Part shown: positions 37,263 to 45,531 of the stretch, piece after piece | How positions within the stretch are numbered: the stretch's first letter is position 1 | How the letters are laid out: each line of letters starts with the position of its first letter | NCBI RefSeq assembly: GCF_013408425.1 | Contig: NZ_JACBYV010000001.1 | Span: forward strand, 5,084,001 to 5,148,000 | Reading direction: 5' to 3' | From: Pseudomonas flavescens | Lineage (GTDB): Bacteria; Pseudomonadota; Gammaproteobacteria; Pseudomonadales; Pseudomonadaceae | Length of the DNA: 64,000 bases | Made by a program: the position numbers and the translations under genes | The notes under the pieces: model-generated | What the model saw: the letters and a program-made list of their open reading frames with translations, nothing else | The model's database searches: none | What the model was told of the DNA's origin: nothing

Positions 37263-37278
37263 CTGTATTTATATACAG
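37263..37278. promoter_or_regulatory. LexA-type SOS box upstream of the radical SAM gene
   Basis: CTGTATTTATATACAG fits the gammaproteobacterial LexA consensus CTG-N10-CAG, with the usual TA-rich centre. It lies 16 bases before the start codon of the radical SAM gene, which would let LexA block transcription. The divergent TM2 gene starts 108 bases away on the other side, so control is mainly of the radical SAM/DUF4130 pair. Confidence 0.85.
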
Positions 37279-37385
37279 TATCAGGCAAGGAAGCCGCTCG
37301 CTCAAGGGCGTCTTGTCGGAGGCGTGATGTTGAGGCGGTAGCGAGCGTCTCATTATCTGGATAGATGAAAGCGAGGTACTTTTCG

Positions 37386-37787
37386 ATGCAGCGTGCAAAC
37401 ACTCACAGCAAGATCATTGGCTACTTGCTCTGGATCTTCGGTTTTCTCGGCGCTCACCGTTTCTATTTCGGCAAGCCGGTAACCGGGACCATCTGGTTCT
37501 TCACCCTGGGGCTGTTCTTCATCGGCTGGATCATCGACCTGTTCCTGATTCCGGCCATGGATCGTGAAGCCGACCTGCGTTTCACCGCTGGCGAAACGGA
37601 CTACAACGTTGCCTGGATCCTGCTGACCTTCCTCGGCATCTTCGGCGCACACCGCATGTATCAGGGCAAGTGGATCACCGGCATCCTGTACTTCTTCACC
37701 GGTGGCCTGTTCCTGCTGGGCGTGCTCTACGACCTCTGGACGCTGAACAACCAGGTGTCGATCAAGAACGCACAGGCGCAGCGCTAA
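37386..37787 (+). CDS. TM2 domain protein
   Basis: This 133-residue membrane protein carries two TM2-type units. The first is GYLLWIFGFLGAHRFYFGKPVTGTIWFFTLGLFFIGWIIDLFLIP. The second is NVAWILLTFLGIFGAHRMYQGKWITGILYFFTGGLFLLGVLYDLWTLN. Each unit pairs two helices with a (G)AHRxYxG turn and a terminal Asp. The ATG at 37386 has a GAGGT ribosome site 9 bases upstream; an ATG seven codons earlier is less likely. The function of bacterial TM2 proteins is unknown. It converges with the pyrimidine operon, with a strong terminator between. Confidence 0.88.
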   Translation: MQRANTHSKIIGYLLWIFGFLGAHRFYFGKPVTGTIWFFTLGLFFIGWIIDLFLIPAMDREADLRFTAGETDYNVAWILLTFLGIFGAHRMYQGKWITGILYFFTGGLFLLGVLYDLWTLNNQVSIKNAQAQR

Positions 37788-37834
37788 CCTCGGACGTATC
37801 GTGGGCCGGGCGGCGATCCGCTTCAGCCCACCGT

Positions 37835-37863
37835 CAGCTACCAGGCATCAAGCCTGGTAGCTG
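37835..37863. terminator. Terminator overlapping the end of the pyrC-like gene
   Basis: CAGCTACCAGGC-ATCAA-GCCTGGTAGCTG is a perfect 12-bp stem with a 5-base loop. It lies between the convergent TM2 and pyrC-like genes, and its right arm covers the last codons of the pyrC-like gene. It lacks a clear T-run. Confidence 0.7.
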
Positions 37864-39119
37864 ATATGCCCATCCACCAGCGTATAGCGCACCTGGCCGG
37901 GCAGGCAGTGGCCGAGGAAGGGGCTGTTGCGACCCTTGGAGTGCCAGCTCTCGCCGGCCACGGTGGAAGCCTGGGGATCGAACAGCAGAATGTCCGCCGC
38001 ACCACCGACCTGCAGTTTGCCAGCCGGCAGGCGCAGGGCCTCGGCCGGACCACTGCTCAGGCGGGCGAGCAGGGTGGGCAGATCGAGCAGGCCATCCTGG
38101 ACCAGCGTCATCGCCAGTGGCAGCAACAACTGAACGCCGCTCATGCCGGGTTCGGTCTCGCCGAAAGGTGCCAGCTTGGCGTCACGTTCATGGGGCTGGT
38201 GATGGCTGGAGATGGCGCTGATCACTCCGCTCTTCACCGCCTCACGCAGCCCATCACGGTCTGCGCGGGTACGCAGCGGTGGTTGCACGTGGTAGAGGCT
38301 GGAAAAATCGATCAGCGCTTCGTCGGTCAGGATCAACTGATAAAGCGCCACGTCGGCGGTGACGGGCAGGCCGCGTGCCTGAGCGTCGGCTATCAGTTGT
38401 GCGCCACGTGCACTGGTCAGCTGGCTGAAGTGCGCACGCACGCCACTCTGCTCGACCAGCAACAGGTCGCGAGCCAGGGCCACGGTTTCGGCGGTTTCCG
38501 GAATTCCCGACAGACCGAGGAAGCTGGCGGTGGCACCTTCGTGGGCCAGGCCGCCTTCGGCGAGGTCATGATCCTGGGAGTGGATGATTACCGTCAGGTC
38601 GAAGGTGGCCGCATATTCGAGGGCGCGGCGCAGGGTGCGTGCGTTGCGGAAGTTGTTGAGACCGTTGCCGAACGCCACGCAGCCTGCATCGCGCAGGGCG
38701 ACCAGTTCGGCGAGCTGCTCGCCATCGAGACCCTTGCTCAGGGCGCCGATGGGAAACACCTTGGTATGACCGGCTTCGCGAGCACGGTCGAGAATCAGCT
38801 CGGCAACCGCCGAGGTGTCCAGCACCGGTTTGGTGATGGGCGGGCAGCACAGGCTGGTGACCCCGCCGGCAGCGGCTGCCAGGGTTTCGCTGGCGATGCT
38901 GCCTTTGCGGCTGTAACCGGGCTCGCGCAGGGCGACGGACAGATCGACCAGGCCGGGTGCGGCGATCAGCCCCTGGGCATCGAGCGTGTGATCGGCTTCG
39001 AAGCCGGCGGGTGCCTGACCGATAGCGCTCAGCTTGTCGCCTTGCACATAGATGTCCGCGACCTTGTCGAGGCCGCTGAGTGGGTCGATTACGCGGGCGC
39101 CGAGGATCCGGGTACGCAT
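37848..39119 (-). CDS. pyrX: Dihydroorotase-like protein (PyrC'/PyrX, catalytically degenerate)
   Basis: In Pseudomonas the gene after pyrB encodes an inactive dihydroorotase that holds the aspartate carbamoyltransferase complex together. This 423-residue protein shows the same signs. The metal-binding HxH after the first strand is replaced (APGLVDLSVALREPG, where active enzymes have DxHxHxR). The catalytic Asp region reads SSHHQPHE instead of TDHAPH, and the mid-protein HHL motif is VALYQL. The overall amidohydrolase fold and DHOase-type sequence (MSGVQLLLPL, LSSGPAEALRL) remain. Its start overlaps pyrB by ATGA. Another active pyrC must lie elsewhere. Confidence 0.93.
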   Translation of the reverse strand: MRTRILGARVIDPLSGLDKVADIYVQGDKLSAIGQAPAGFEADHTLDAQGLIAAPGLVDLSVALREPGYSRKGSIASETLAAAAGGVTSLCCPPITKPVLDTSAVAELILDRAREAGHTKVFPIGALSKGLDGEQLAELVALRDAGCVAFGNGLNNFRNARTLRRALEYAATFDLTVIIHSQDHDLAEGGLAHEGATASFLGLSGIPETAETVALARDLLLVEQSGVRAHFSQLTSARGAQLIADAQARGLPVTADVALYQLILTDEALIDFSSLYHVQPPLRTRADRDGLREAVKSGVISAISSHHQPHERDAKLAPFGETEPGMSGVQLLLPLAMTLVQDGLLDLPTLLARLSSGPAEALRLPAGKLQVGGAADILLFDPQASTVAGESWHSKGRNSPFLGHCLPGQVRYTLVDGHISYQA

Positions 39120-40123
39120 CAGTTGTGCTCCTCGGAGTTGAGTTGTCGTTGCGCGTTCTGGCCGCTCATGGCCATGGACAGCACGGCCATGCGGATGGCG
39201 ATGCCGTAGGTGACCTGGTTGAGAATGACCGACTGCGGGCCATCGGCGACCGCCGACTCGATCTCCACCCCGCGGTTGATCGGCCCCGGGTGCATGACCA
39301 GCGCATCCGGCTTGGCCAGTTTGAGGCGTTGCTCGGTCAGGCCGAACAGGCGATAGAACTCGCCCTCGCTGGGCAGCAGGCCGCCTGTCATGCGCTCGCG
39401 CTGCAGACGCAACATGATCACCACGTCGACATCCTTGAGGCCTTCGGTCATGTCGCTGTAGACCTTCACGCCGTATTGCTCGATACCCACGGGCAGCAGG
39501 GTTTTCGGCGCGATCACGCGGATGTCCGGGCAGCCGAGGGTTTTCAGCGCCAGCATGTTGGAGCGCGCCACTCGCGAGTGCAGGATGTCGCCGACGATGG
39601 CCACCGAAAGATTCTCGAAGCTGCCCTTGTGGCGGCGAATGGTCAGCATGTCGAGCATGCCCTGGGTCGGGTGCGCATGGCGCCCGTCACCACCGTTGAT
39701 GATCGCCAGGTTGGGGCATACGTGCTCGGCGATGAAGTGCGCAGCGCCGGAATCGGCGTGGCGCACCACGAAGATGTCGGCAGCCATGGCTTCCAGGTTG
39801 CGCAGGGTGTCGAACAGCGTTTCGCCCTTGCTGGTCGAGCTGGTCGACACGTTGAGGCTGATCACGTCGGCCGACAGGCGCTGGGCAGCCAGTTCGAAGG
39901 TGGTGCGGGTGCGCGTGGAGTTCTCGAAGAACACGTTGCACACCGTCTTGCCGCGCAGCAGCGGGACCTTCTTCACGGCGCGGGCGCCGACTTCGAGAAA
40001 CGAGTCGGCGGTATCGAGGATTTCCGTCAGCAGCTCGCGCGGCAGGCCGTCGAGGGACAGGAAATGGCGCAACTGGCCTTGGTCGTTCAGTTGCAGCGGG
40101 CGCTTGGCATCGATTGGGGTCAT
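39119..40123 (-). CDS. pyrB: Aspartate carbamoyltransferase catalytic subunit
   Basis: PyrB catalyses the first committed step of pyrimidine synthesis, carbamoyl phosphate plus aspartate. The 334-residue protein contains the carbamoyl-phosphate signature [19 protein letters not shown]. It also has [17 protein letters not shown] and the aspartate-loop region [11 protein letters not shown], plus [13 protein letters not shown] near the C terminus. The start ATG 40123 overlaps the pyrR stop by four bases, and pyrX follows with the same kind of overlap. In pseudomonads PyrB has an N-terminal extension and forms a dodecamer with the inactive PyrX; the length here fits that. Confidence 0.98.
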   Translation of the reverse strand: MTPIDAKRPLQLNDQGQLRHFLSLDGLPRELLTEILDTADSFLEVGARAVKKVPLLRGKTVCNVFFENSTRTRTTFELAAQRLSADVISLNVSTSSTSKGETLFDTLRNLEAMAADIFVVRHADSGAAHFIAEHVCPNLAIINGGDGRHAHPTQGMLDMLTIRRHKGSFENLSVAIVGDILHSRVARSNMLALKTLGCPDIRVIAPKTLLPVGIEQYGVKVYSDMTEGLKDVDVVIMLRLQRERMTGGLLPSEGEFYRLFGLTEQRLKLAKPDALVMHPGPINRGVEIESAVADGPQSVILNQVTYGIAIRMAVLSMAMSGQNAQRQLNSEEHN

Positions 40124-40641
40124 TGCGGACGGCCTTGGTCGGAAAGCGTCTGGAGTTCGAGGGTGAAGGGGGCGGGGCCGGACAATTTTACCCGCTGATC
40201 GGCCGCCAGCGACAGCGTCGCGCCGACCACGTCCGGACGAATCGGCAGTTCGCGGGCATCCAGGTCCAGCAGGCTGACCAGGGTCACGCTGGCGGGGCGG
40301 CCGTAGTCGAACAGCTCGTTGAGGGCCGCACGGATGGTCCGGCCGCTCATCAGTACGTCGTCGATCAGCACCAGATGCTGGCCTTCGATCTCGAACGGCA
40401 GTTCGGAGGGTTGTACCTGAGGGTGCAGGCCATTCTGGGTGAAATCGTCGCGGTAAAAGGAAACGTCGAGGATACCCAGTGGCTCGTCGCGGCCCAGTTG
40501 CTCCAGCAACGCCTGGGCTACCCATACGCCACCGGTGCGGATGCCGATGAAACGCGGCGTGGCAATCTGCCGCCGGTTGAGGTGAGCGATCAGCGAGGAT
40601 GCCATCTGCGGCAGCAGTTCGGCGGGGTTGGGTAGACTCAT
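40120..40641 (-). CDS. pyrR: Bifunctional pyrimidine regulator/uracil phosphoribosyltransferase PyrR
   Basis: PyrR has a phosphoribosyltransferase fold with the PRPP loop [20 protein letters not shown] near residue 92-112. In Pseudomonas it regulates pyrimidine genes and has weak or no transferase activity. The 173-residue protein also has the [25 protein letters not shown] substrate region and [25 protein letters not shown]. It overlaps pyrB by four bases, so pyrR-pyrB-pyrX are translationally coupled. RuvX (yqgF) precedes it by 28 bases and algH precedes that. Confidence 0.97.
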   Translation of the reverse strand: MSLPNPAELLPQMASSLIAHLNRRQIATPRFIGIRTGGVWVAQALLEQLGRDEPLGILDVSFYRDDFTQNGLHPQVQPSELPFEIEGQHLVLIDDVLMSGRTIRAALNELFDYGRPASVTLVSLLDLDARELPIRPDVVGATLSLAADQRVKLSGPAPFTLELQTLSDQGRPQ

Positions 40642-40669
40642 CGAAAAGCTCCTTGTGGCCGTGGCTGAT

Positions 40670-41113
40670 TCAGCCCGGGCTGTTTTCTTCCAGCCAGCCC
40701 TGCAGCAGCAGGGCCGCGGCGAGGGCGTCTACCGGGCGCTGGCGATAACCGCCAGTCTGGCCCTGTTGCAGGCGTTCGCCCTTGGCGGCGTAAGTGGTCA
40801 GGCGTTCGTCGTGGGTGAAAACCGGCAGGTTGAAGCGGCCGTTGAGGCGGCGGGCGAACTTCTCCGCGCGCTCGCTCATGTCGCTGGGGGTACCGTCCAT
40901 GTTCAGCGGCAGGCCGACGACCAGGGCGTCAGGCTGCCATTCGCGTATCAGCGCTTCGACCTTCTGCCAGTCCGGCACGCCATTCTGAGCCTTGAGGATG
41001 CACAGCTCGCGGGCCGAGCCGGTGATCGGCTGGCCCACGGCGACACCGATCTGCTTGGTGCCGTAATCGAAGCCGAGCAGCAGGCGCAGCGGTTTGCTGC
41101 TCGCCTCGGCCAT
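40670..41113 (-). CDS. ruvX: Putative Holliday junction resolvase / pre-16S rRNA nuclease YqgF
   Basis: This 147-residue RNase H-fold nuclease matures the 5' end of 16S rRNA and was earlier proposed as a Holliday junction resolvase. The catalytic motifs are [17 protein letters not shown] near the N terminus, [15 protein letters not shown], and [14 protein letters not shown]. The C-terminal [13 protein letters not shown] helix carries the last Asp. Its start overlaps the algH stop as TGATG. The algH-ruvX-pyrR-pyrB order is typical of pseudomonads. Confidence 0.96.
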   Translation of the reverse strand: MAEASSKPLRLLLGFDYGTKQIGVAVGQPITGSARELCILKAQNGVPDWQKVEALIREWQPDALVVGLPLNMDGTPSDMSERAEKFARRLNGRFNLPVFTHDERLTTYAAKGERLQQGQTGGYRQRPVDALAAALLLQGWLEENSPG

Positions 41114-41682
41114 CAGGCGTGCCCCGCCTGGGCGGTGAGCAGGTTGAGATCGATGCCGAGCAGCGCGGCGGCAGCGCCCAGGCGCTTGTCGTACGGCGTC
41201 TCGAACAGGATCGTCTGATCCGCCGGACAGGTCAGCCAGGCGTTGTCGGCCAGTTCCTCTTCCAACTGCCCGGCTCCCCAGCCCGCATAGCCGAGGGCGA
41301 TCAGATGCCGGGCCGGGCCTTCGCCCTGGGAGATGGCGAACAGCACGTCCTGGGAGGTCGACAGGCCCAGATCGCCCAGGTCGAGAGTGGCCTGGAAGTG
41401 CGGGCCGCTAGGGTGCAGCACGAAACCACGATCCGTCTGCACCGGGCCGCCGCTGAAGATCGGCAGGCTTTGACAGAGCACCGATGGTTCGCTGTCAGGG
41501 CGCAGTTGTTCGAGCACGTCGGCCAGGTTCAGGCCGTTGGGACGGTTGATCACCAGCCCCATGGCGCCCTGATCGCTGTGCTCGATCAGATAGATCACGG
41601 TCTGCGCGAAATTCGGATCGGCCATGTGCGGCATGGCGATCAGAAAGTGATGTTTGAGGATGCTCGGGGTGGCGTCTTTCAT
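41113..41682 (-). CDS. algH: YqgE/AlgH family protein
   Basis: This 189-residue soluble protein belongs to the UPF0301/AlgH family. The gene has been reported to affect alginate production in Pseudomonas, but its biochemical role is unknown. Family features are HHFLIAMPHMADPNFAQTVIYLIEHSDQGAMGLVINRPNGL at the N terminus and IALGYAGWGAGQLEEELADNAWL in the middle. It overlaps ruvX by one base (TGATG). A copy of the short dispersed repeat lies just upstream, then tonB3. Confidence 0.94.
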   Translation of the reverse strand: MKDATPSILKHHFLIAMPHMADPNFAQTVIYLIEHSDQGAMGLVINRPNGLNLADVLEQLRPDSEPSVLCQSLPIFSGGPVQTDRGFVLHPSGPHFQATLDLGDLGLSTSQDVLFAISQGEGPARHLIALGYAGWGAGQLEEELADNAWLTCPADQTILFETPYDKRLGAAAALLGIDLNLLTAQAGHA

Positions 41683-41694
41683 GGACGCTAGTTT

Positions 41695-41726
41695 GAAGCT
41701 GCAAGGCTCAAGCTACAAGCTGCAAG
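41695..41726. repeat. Short dispersed repeat (AAGCTGC family), copy 2
   Basis: GAAGCTGCAAGGCTCAAG followed by CTACAAGCTGCAAG sits in the 112-base gap upstream of algH. It contains AAGCTGCAAG twice and GGCTCAAG once, the words shared with 16912-16940. The reverse complement resembles the hemW-start repeat at 25259-25288. Confidence 0.55.
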
Positions 41727-41794
41727 TGAGAGCGAAACGCGATTGATCGTCCGTTCGTCTCGCGGTCGAATTGTTGCAGCACGAGCCTGCTTCT

Positions 41795-42691
41795 TCAGTT
41801 GCTCGACAGGCGGTCGCCACGCTCGAAGCGCCAGGTACGGATGATTTCCAGGCGGTCGATGTCCGCGAGGTCGCCAGCGAACGGTGCATAAGGGGCCGCG
41901 AGGCGGACGATACGCATGGCGGCCTGGTCGAGGACCTGCTCGCCAGAGGATTCGAGTACCAGCACCTCATACAGGCTGCCGTCTCGGTTGATCGATACCA
42001 GGAGCCGCAGGCTGCCGTAGATCTGCCGACGTCGGGCGTCGTCCGGGTAGTTCAGGTTGCCGACGCGTTCGACCTTCTTGCGCCACTCGTCCTTGTACCA
42101 GGCACCCTTGTCGCGCATGGTCGAGGCGGCGTTGAGGCGATGAATCTTCGGTCGTTTGGCGTACTGCTGCACCTCGTTGGCCAGCTCCGCTTCCAGGCTG
42201 GCGATTTCCGCAGACAGTTGTGCGCTATCGAATGCCGGGGCGGTAGGGGCTGGGGGCGTAGGTTTGGTCTCTTCGCGCTTGGCGGGCGCTTTCTGAGCCT
42301 GTGGCGCCCTGGTGGTGACGACCGCTTTGGGCGCCTCCGGTTTTACCGCGGGCGGCGGTGGGGCAGCCGCGGGCGTAACCTTGCGGACTTCGGTGTCCTG
42401 AAAGGGCGCCTGTTCCGTGGTGGTCGGCGCTGCTTTCTTATCCAGGGTGCCGCTGCCCTGCTGGTTGTCCTGGGCGAGGAAGTCCGCTTCCTTGGGCTTT
42501 TCATCGCTCTTGAAGGTGGACAGGGTGATTTCCAGTGTCTTGCTGATCTGCCCTGGCTCGACGAAAGAGAAGCCCACGCCGAGGATCAGCGCTGCGTGCA
42601 GCACGGCCGCGAGAAACAGGGTGAACCCCAGGCGATCCGCCGGGCGAACGCCGGAGGCGGTGACATCGGGTGGGGTAGTTGCTGCGTTCAT
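41795..42691 (-). CDS. tonB3: TonB family protein, TonB3-like
   Basis: This 298-residue TonB-type protein lies between algH and gshB, exactly where Pseudomonas aeruginosa has tonB3, a gene needed for normal twitching motility and pilus assembly. It has one N-terminal membrane helix (about 20-40, GFTLFLAAVLHAALILGVGF) and a Pro/Ala/Lys-rich middle (about 80-165). A coiled-coil-like stretch follows (LSAEIASLEAELANEVQQYA), then a C-terminal TonB domain (KKVERVGNLNYPDDARRRQIYGSLRLLVSINRDG). It has no exbBD partners here, unlike the tonB at 13129. Start ATG 42691 is chosen over 42718 to match the basic N terminus. Confidence 0.9.
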   Translation of the reverse strand: MNAATTPPDVTASGVRPADRLGFTLFLAAVLHAALILGVGFSFVEPGQISKTLEITLSTFKSDEKPKEADFLAQDNQQGSGTLDKKAAPTTTEQAPFQDTEVRKVTPAAAPPPPAVKPEAPKAVVTTRAPQAQKAPAKREETKPTPPAPTAPAFDSAQLSAEIASLEAELANEVQQYAKRPKIHRLNAASTMRDKGAWYKDEWRKKVERVGNLNYPDDARRRQIYGSLRLLVSINRDGSLYEVLVLESSGEQVLDQAAMRIVRLAAPYAPFAGDLADIDRLEIIRTWRFERGDRLSSN

Positions 42692-42851
42692 CGGTCTTCG
42701 GTCGTCAGAGTCTGTCAACGGTCGGTGCGGCTGTGCTGGAGCGTCAGCAGCCCCTCAGGGCTGGTTTCGTTTCAGCGCAAACCACAGGGCCATGCCGGGT
42801 GGGCACGGCCTCTGGATTGCCGCGCAGTCTGCCGAGGCGTCCGAGAAAAGT

Positions 42852-43814
42852 CTATGAAGCACTCCGCGCATTGAGCTTTTCGGCAATCTTGTCCATCAAC
42901 TGTTCGCCAATGCGTGTATCGAAGGCTGCATCGATCTCGCGAATGCAGGTCGGGCTGGTGACGTTGATCTCGGTGAGGCGGTCGCCAATCACGTCCAGGC
43001 CGACGAACAGCAGGCCTCGCTCACGCAGGCTCGGGCCGACTGCCGCAGCGATTTCGCGGTCGCGATCGGTCAGTGGACGAGCTTCGCCACGGCCGCCTGC
43101 AGCCAGGTTGCCACGGGTTTCGCCGCTGGCGGGAATGCGTGCCAGGCAGTAAGGCACCGGTTCACCGTCTATCATCAGAATACGTTTGTCGCCGTCGAGA
43201 ATGGCCGGCAGATAACGCTGCGCCATGATCTGTTGACTACCATGAGCGGTAAGGGCTTCGAGAATCACCGACAGGTTCGGGTCACCTTCGCGGTGACGAA
43301 AGATCATCGAACCACCCATGCCATCGAGGGGTTTGAGAATGATGTCACGGTGCTGTCGCGCAAAATCGCGCAGAATGTCGGGTCTGCGGCTGACAATCGT
43401 CTCCGGCGTGAACGTCGGAAAGCGGGTGGCGAAGAATTTCTCGTTGCAGTCGCGCAGGCTTTGCGGTCGGTTGACCACCAGGGTGCCGGCTTCTTCGGCC
43501 TGCTCGAGCAGGTAAGTTGAATAGACGAATTCGTTATCAAAGGGCGGATCCTTGCGCATCAGGATCACATCCAGTTCGGCAAGCGGCAGGTCCTGCTCTT
43601 CGCCGAGCTCGAACCAGCGTTGCGGATCTGCGAATACGTGAAGGGGGCGTGTGCGGCCCCGGGCGACACCAGCGGCCTGGTAGAGATCCTTCTGTTCCAT
43701 ATAGAAGAGGCTCCAGCCGCGGGCCTGGGCAGCCAGCAACATGGCCAGCGAGCTGTCCTTCTTGTAGGAAATCTGCGCGATGGGATCCATGACGATGCCG
43801 AGCCGAACGCTCAT
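42852..43814 (-). CDS. gshB: Glutathione synthetase
   Basis: GshB joins glycine to gamma-glutamylcysteine with ATP, the last step of glutathione synthesis. The 320-residue ATP-grasp enzyme begins MSVRLGIVMDPIAQISYKKDSSLAMLLAAQARG. It carries the ATP-binding DIILKPLDGMGGSMIFR near residue 155-172 and RILMIDGEPVPYCLARIPA in the grasp domain. It ends with VGLDVIGDRLTEINVTSPTCIREID, which holds the metal and substrate residues. The start at 43814 gives the conserved N terminus; the frame open upstream is not protein-like. It is divergent from pilG, with 230 bases between. Confidence 0.98.
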   Translation of the reverse strand: MSVRLGIVMDPIAQISYKKDSSLAMLLAAQARGWSLFYMEQKDLYQAAGVARGRTRPLHVFADPQRWFELGEEQDLPLAELDVILMRKDPPFDNEFVYSTYLLEQAEEAGTLVVNRPQSLRDCNEKFFATRFPTFTPETIVSRRPDILRDFARQHRDIILKPLDGMGGSMIFRHREGDPNLSVILEALTAHGSQQIMAQRYLPAILDGDKRILMIDGEPVPYCLARIPASGETRGNLAAGGRGEARPLTDRDREIAAAVGPSLRERGLLFVGLDVIGDRLTEINVTSPTCIREIDAAFDTRIGEQLMDKIAEKLNARSAS

Positions 43815-43944
43815 TGAAGTATCTCCGTGAAGGGCGGTTGAAAATACCGCCGCAAAGGTAGCGGGGGTCAGCGCCAAGGGTGGCGCTGACAGGGCTGGTG
43901 GTCAAGGGAAACCGGGCTGATGGCTTGCATGGGGAGAGTGTGCT

Positions 43945-43965
43945 AAAAAGGCCCAGCGATGGGCC
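43945..43965 (-). terminator. Leftward terminator-like hairpin upstream of gshB
   Basis: Read on the minus strand, GGCCCA-TCGC-TGGGCC is followed at once by TTTTT, the layout of an intrinsic terminator. It points toward gshB but lies 131 bases before the gshB start, and no leftward gene lies between it and pilG. It may end a small antisense/leader RNA, or be an attenuator of gshB. Confidence 0.5.
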
Positions 43966-44044
43966 GGGCCCAATGGTTTCAGGGCTTTCGGCACACTGGA
44001 AATGGCGTAACACAACGACTCACCGAAGTGGTGGCAGGGCAGAC

Positions 44045-44452
44045 ATGGAACAGCAATCCGAAGGTTTGAGGGTGATGGTGATCGACGATTCGAAAACGAT
44101 TCGTCGTACAGCGGAAACCTTGCTGAAAAAGGTGGGTTGCGAGGTGATCACTGCGGTGGACGGCTTCGATGCTCTGGCAAAGATCGCCGATACCCATCCG
44201 AACATCATTTTCGTCGACATCATGATGCCGCGTCTCGATGGCTATCAGACCTGCGCCTTGATCAAGAACAACAGCGCCTTCAAATCCACGCCAGTTATCA
44301 TGCTGTCGTCCAAGGATGGCCTGTTCGATAAAGCCAAGGGCCGTATCGTGGGTTCTGATCAATATTTGACCAAACCATTCAGCAAGGAAGAGCTGCTCGG
44401 CGCGATCAAGACCCATGTCCCGGAGTTCTCTCCGGTCGAACAGGCATCCTGA
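44045..44452 (+). CDS. pilG: Twitching motility response regulator PilG
   Basis: PilG is a single-domain CheY-like receiver that promotes pilus extension in the Pil-Chp system. The 135-residue protein has the acidic pair and Asp in VMVIDDSKTIRR and IIFVDIMMPRLDG. The Thr/Ser switch is in VIMLSSKDG and the Lys in YLTKPFSKEELL. It is the first gene of the cluster. The start at 44045 gives the normal length of 135; an upstream frame to 43880 is not conserved. pilH follows after 49 bases. Confidence 0.98.
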   Translation: MEQQSEGLRVMVIDDSKTIRRTAETLLKKVGCEVITAVDGFDALAKIADTHPNIIFVDIMMPRLDGYQTCALIKNNSAFKSTPVIMLSSKDGLFDKAKGRIVGSDQYLTKPFSKEELLGAIKTHVPEFSPVEQAS

Positions 44453-44501
44453 CGTCCGGCTGACGCCACAGACGCCTCCTCTTTATGTATTGGGAAACAT
44501 C

Positions 44502-44867
44502 ATGGCTCGAATTCTGATTGTTGATGACTCGCCGACCGAAATGTACAAGCTGACCGCCATGTTGGAAAAACACGGGCACCAGGTACTCAAGGCCGAAAAC
44601 GGTGCTGATGGTGTCGCTCTGGCGCGCCAGGAAAAGCCCGACGCTGTATTGATGGACATCGTCATGCCTGGCCTCAATGGCTTCCAGGCGACCCGGCAGC
44701 TGACCAAGGATGCCGAGACCAACCATATTCCGGTGATCATCGTCACCACCAAGGATCAGGAAACCGACAAGGTCTGGGGCAAACGCCAGGGCGCCAAGGA
44801 TTACCTGACCAAGCCGGTGGATGAAGCCACTCTGCTGAAAACCCTGAACGCGGTGCTGGCCGGCTGA
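44502..44867 (+). CDS. pilH: Twitching motility response regulator PilH
   Basis: PilH is the second CheY-like receiver of the Pil-Chp system; in P. aeruginosa it counteracts PilG signalling and favours retraction. The 121-residue protein begins MARILIVDDSPTEMYKL, with the phosphoacceptor in AVLMDIVMPGLNG, the switch Thr in VIIVTTKDQ and the Lys in DYLTKPVDE. The start at 44502 (GGGAAACATC ribosome region) gives the known length. It lies between pilG and pilI. Confidence 0.98.
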   Translation: MARILIVDDSPTEMYKLTAMLEKHGHQVLKAENGADGVALARQEKPDAVLMDIVMPGLNGFQATRQLTKDAETNHIPVIIVTTKDQETDKVWGKRQGAKDYLTKPVDEATLLKTLNAVLAG

Positions 44868-44909
44868 CGCCGGACCGCATCGCAGCACAAGAAGAAGGTC
44901 ACGGCAGGC

Positions 44910-45446
44910 ATGTCAGAGACACGCACCCCTTTTCAGATTCTTCTCGGCATCGAGCAGCGCTGCCGTGCGGTGGCGGCTGGTCTGCCATCGCAGAAAGTGG
45001 CGGTACAGACCTGGAGCGGGATTGGTTTTCGCATGGGCGAACGGTTGTTCGTCGCACCGATGGGAGAGGTCGGTGAAGTCCTGCACGAACCACGGCATAC
45101 CCTGCTGCCCGGCGTGAAGAGCTGGGTCAAGGGTGTGGCCAACGTGCGCGGGCGATTGCTGCCGGTCATGGATCTGTGCGGTTTTTTCGGCAGTGAACTG
45201 TCACCGCTGCGCAAGCAGCGGCGCGTGCTGGTCGTCGATCATCAGGATGTCTTCGCTGGCCTCACGGTCGACGAGGTATTCGGCATGCAGCACTTCGCGG
45301 TGGATACCTTCTCCGAGCAGCTGCCACCGCTCGAGTCGGCCATTCAGCCGTTCATTCATGGTGTGTTTCAGCGCGAGCAGCCATGGCTGGTGTTCAGCCC
45401 TCACGCGCTGGCACAGGCTCCAGAGTTTATCGACGTTGCGTTTTGA
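44910..45446 (+). CDS. pilI: CheW-like adaptor PilI
   Basis: PilI is the CheW-type scaffold that ties the receptor PilJ to the kinase ChpA. The 178-residue protein has one CheW domain (about 30-165) with the typical FRMGERLFVAPMGEVGEVL, KSWVKGVANVRGRLLPVMDLCGFF and VDEVFGMQHFAVDTF. It lies 42 bases after pilH and 85 bases before pilJ. Cytoplasmic, bound to the inner-membrane receptor array. Confidence 0.97.
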   Translation: MSETRTPFQILLGIEQRCRAVAAGLPSQKVAVQTWSGIGFRMGERLFVAPMGEVGEVLHEPRHTLLPGVKSWVKGVANVRGRLLPVMDLCGFFGSELSPLRKQRRVLVVDHQDVFAGLTVDEVFGMQHFAVDTFSEQLPPLESAIQPFIHGVFQREQPWLVFSPHALAQAPEFIDVAF

Positions 45447-45531
45447 GAGCTTTTCGGTGGGGGCGGCGTAGCCAGCCTTCTGATGTTATATGGAATTCGT
45501 AGTGCTGTAGGGTCCAGGCGGGGGCCAGAAG

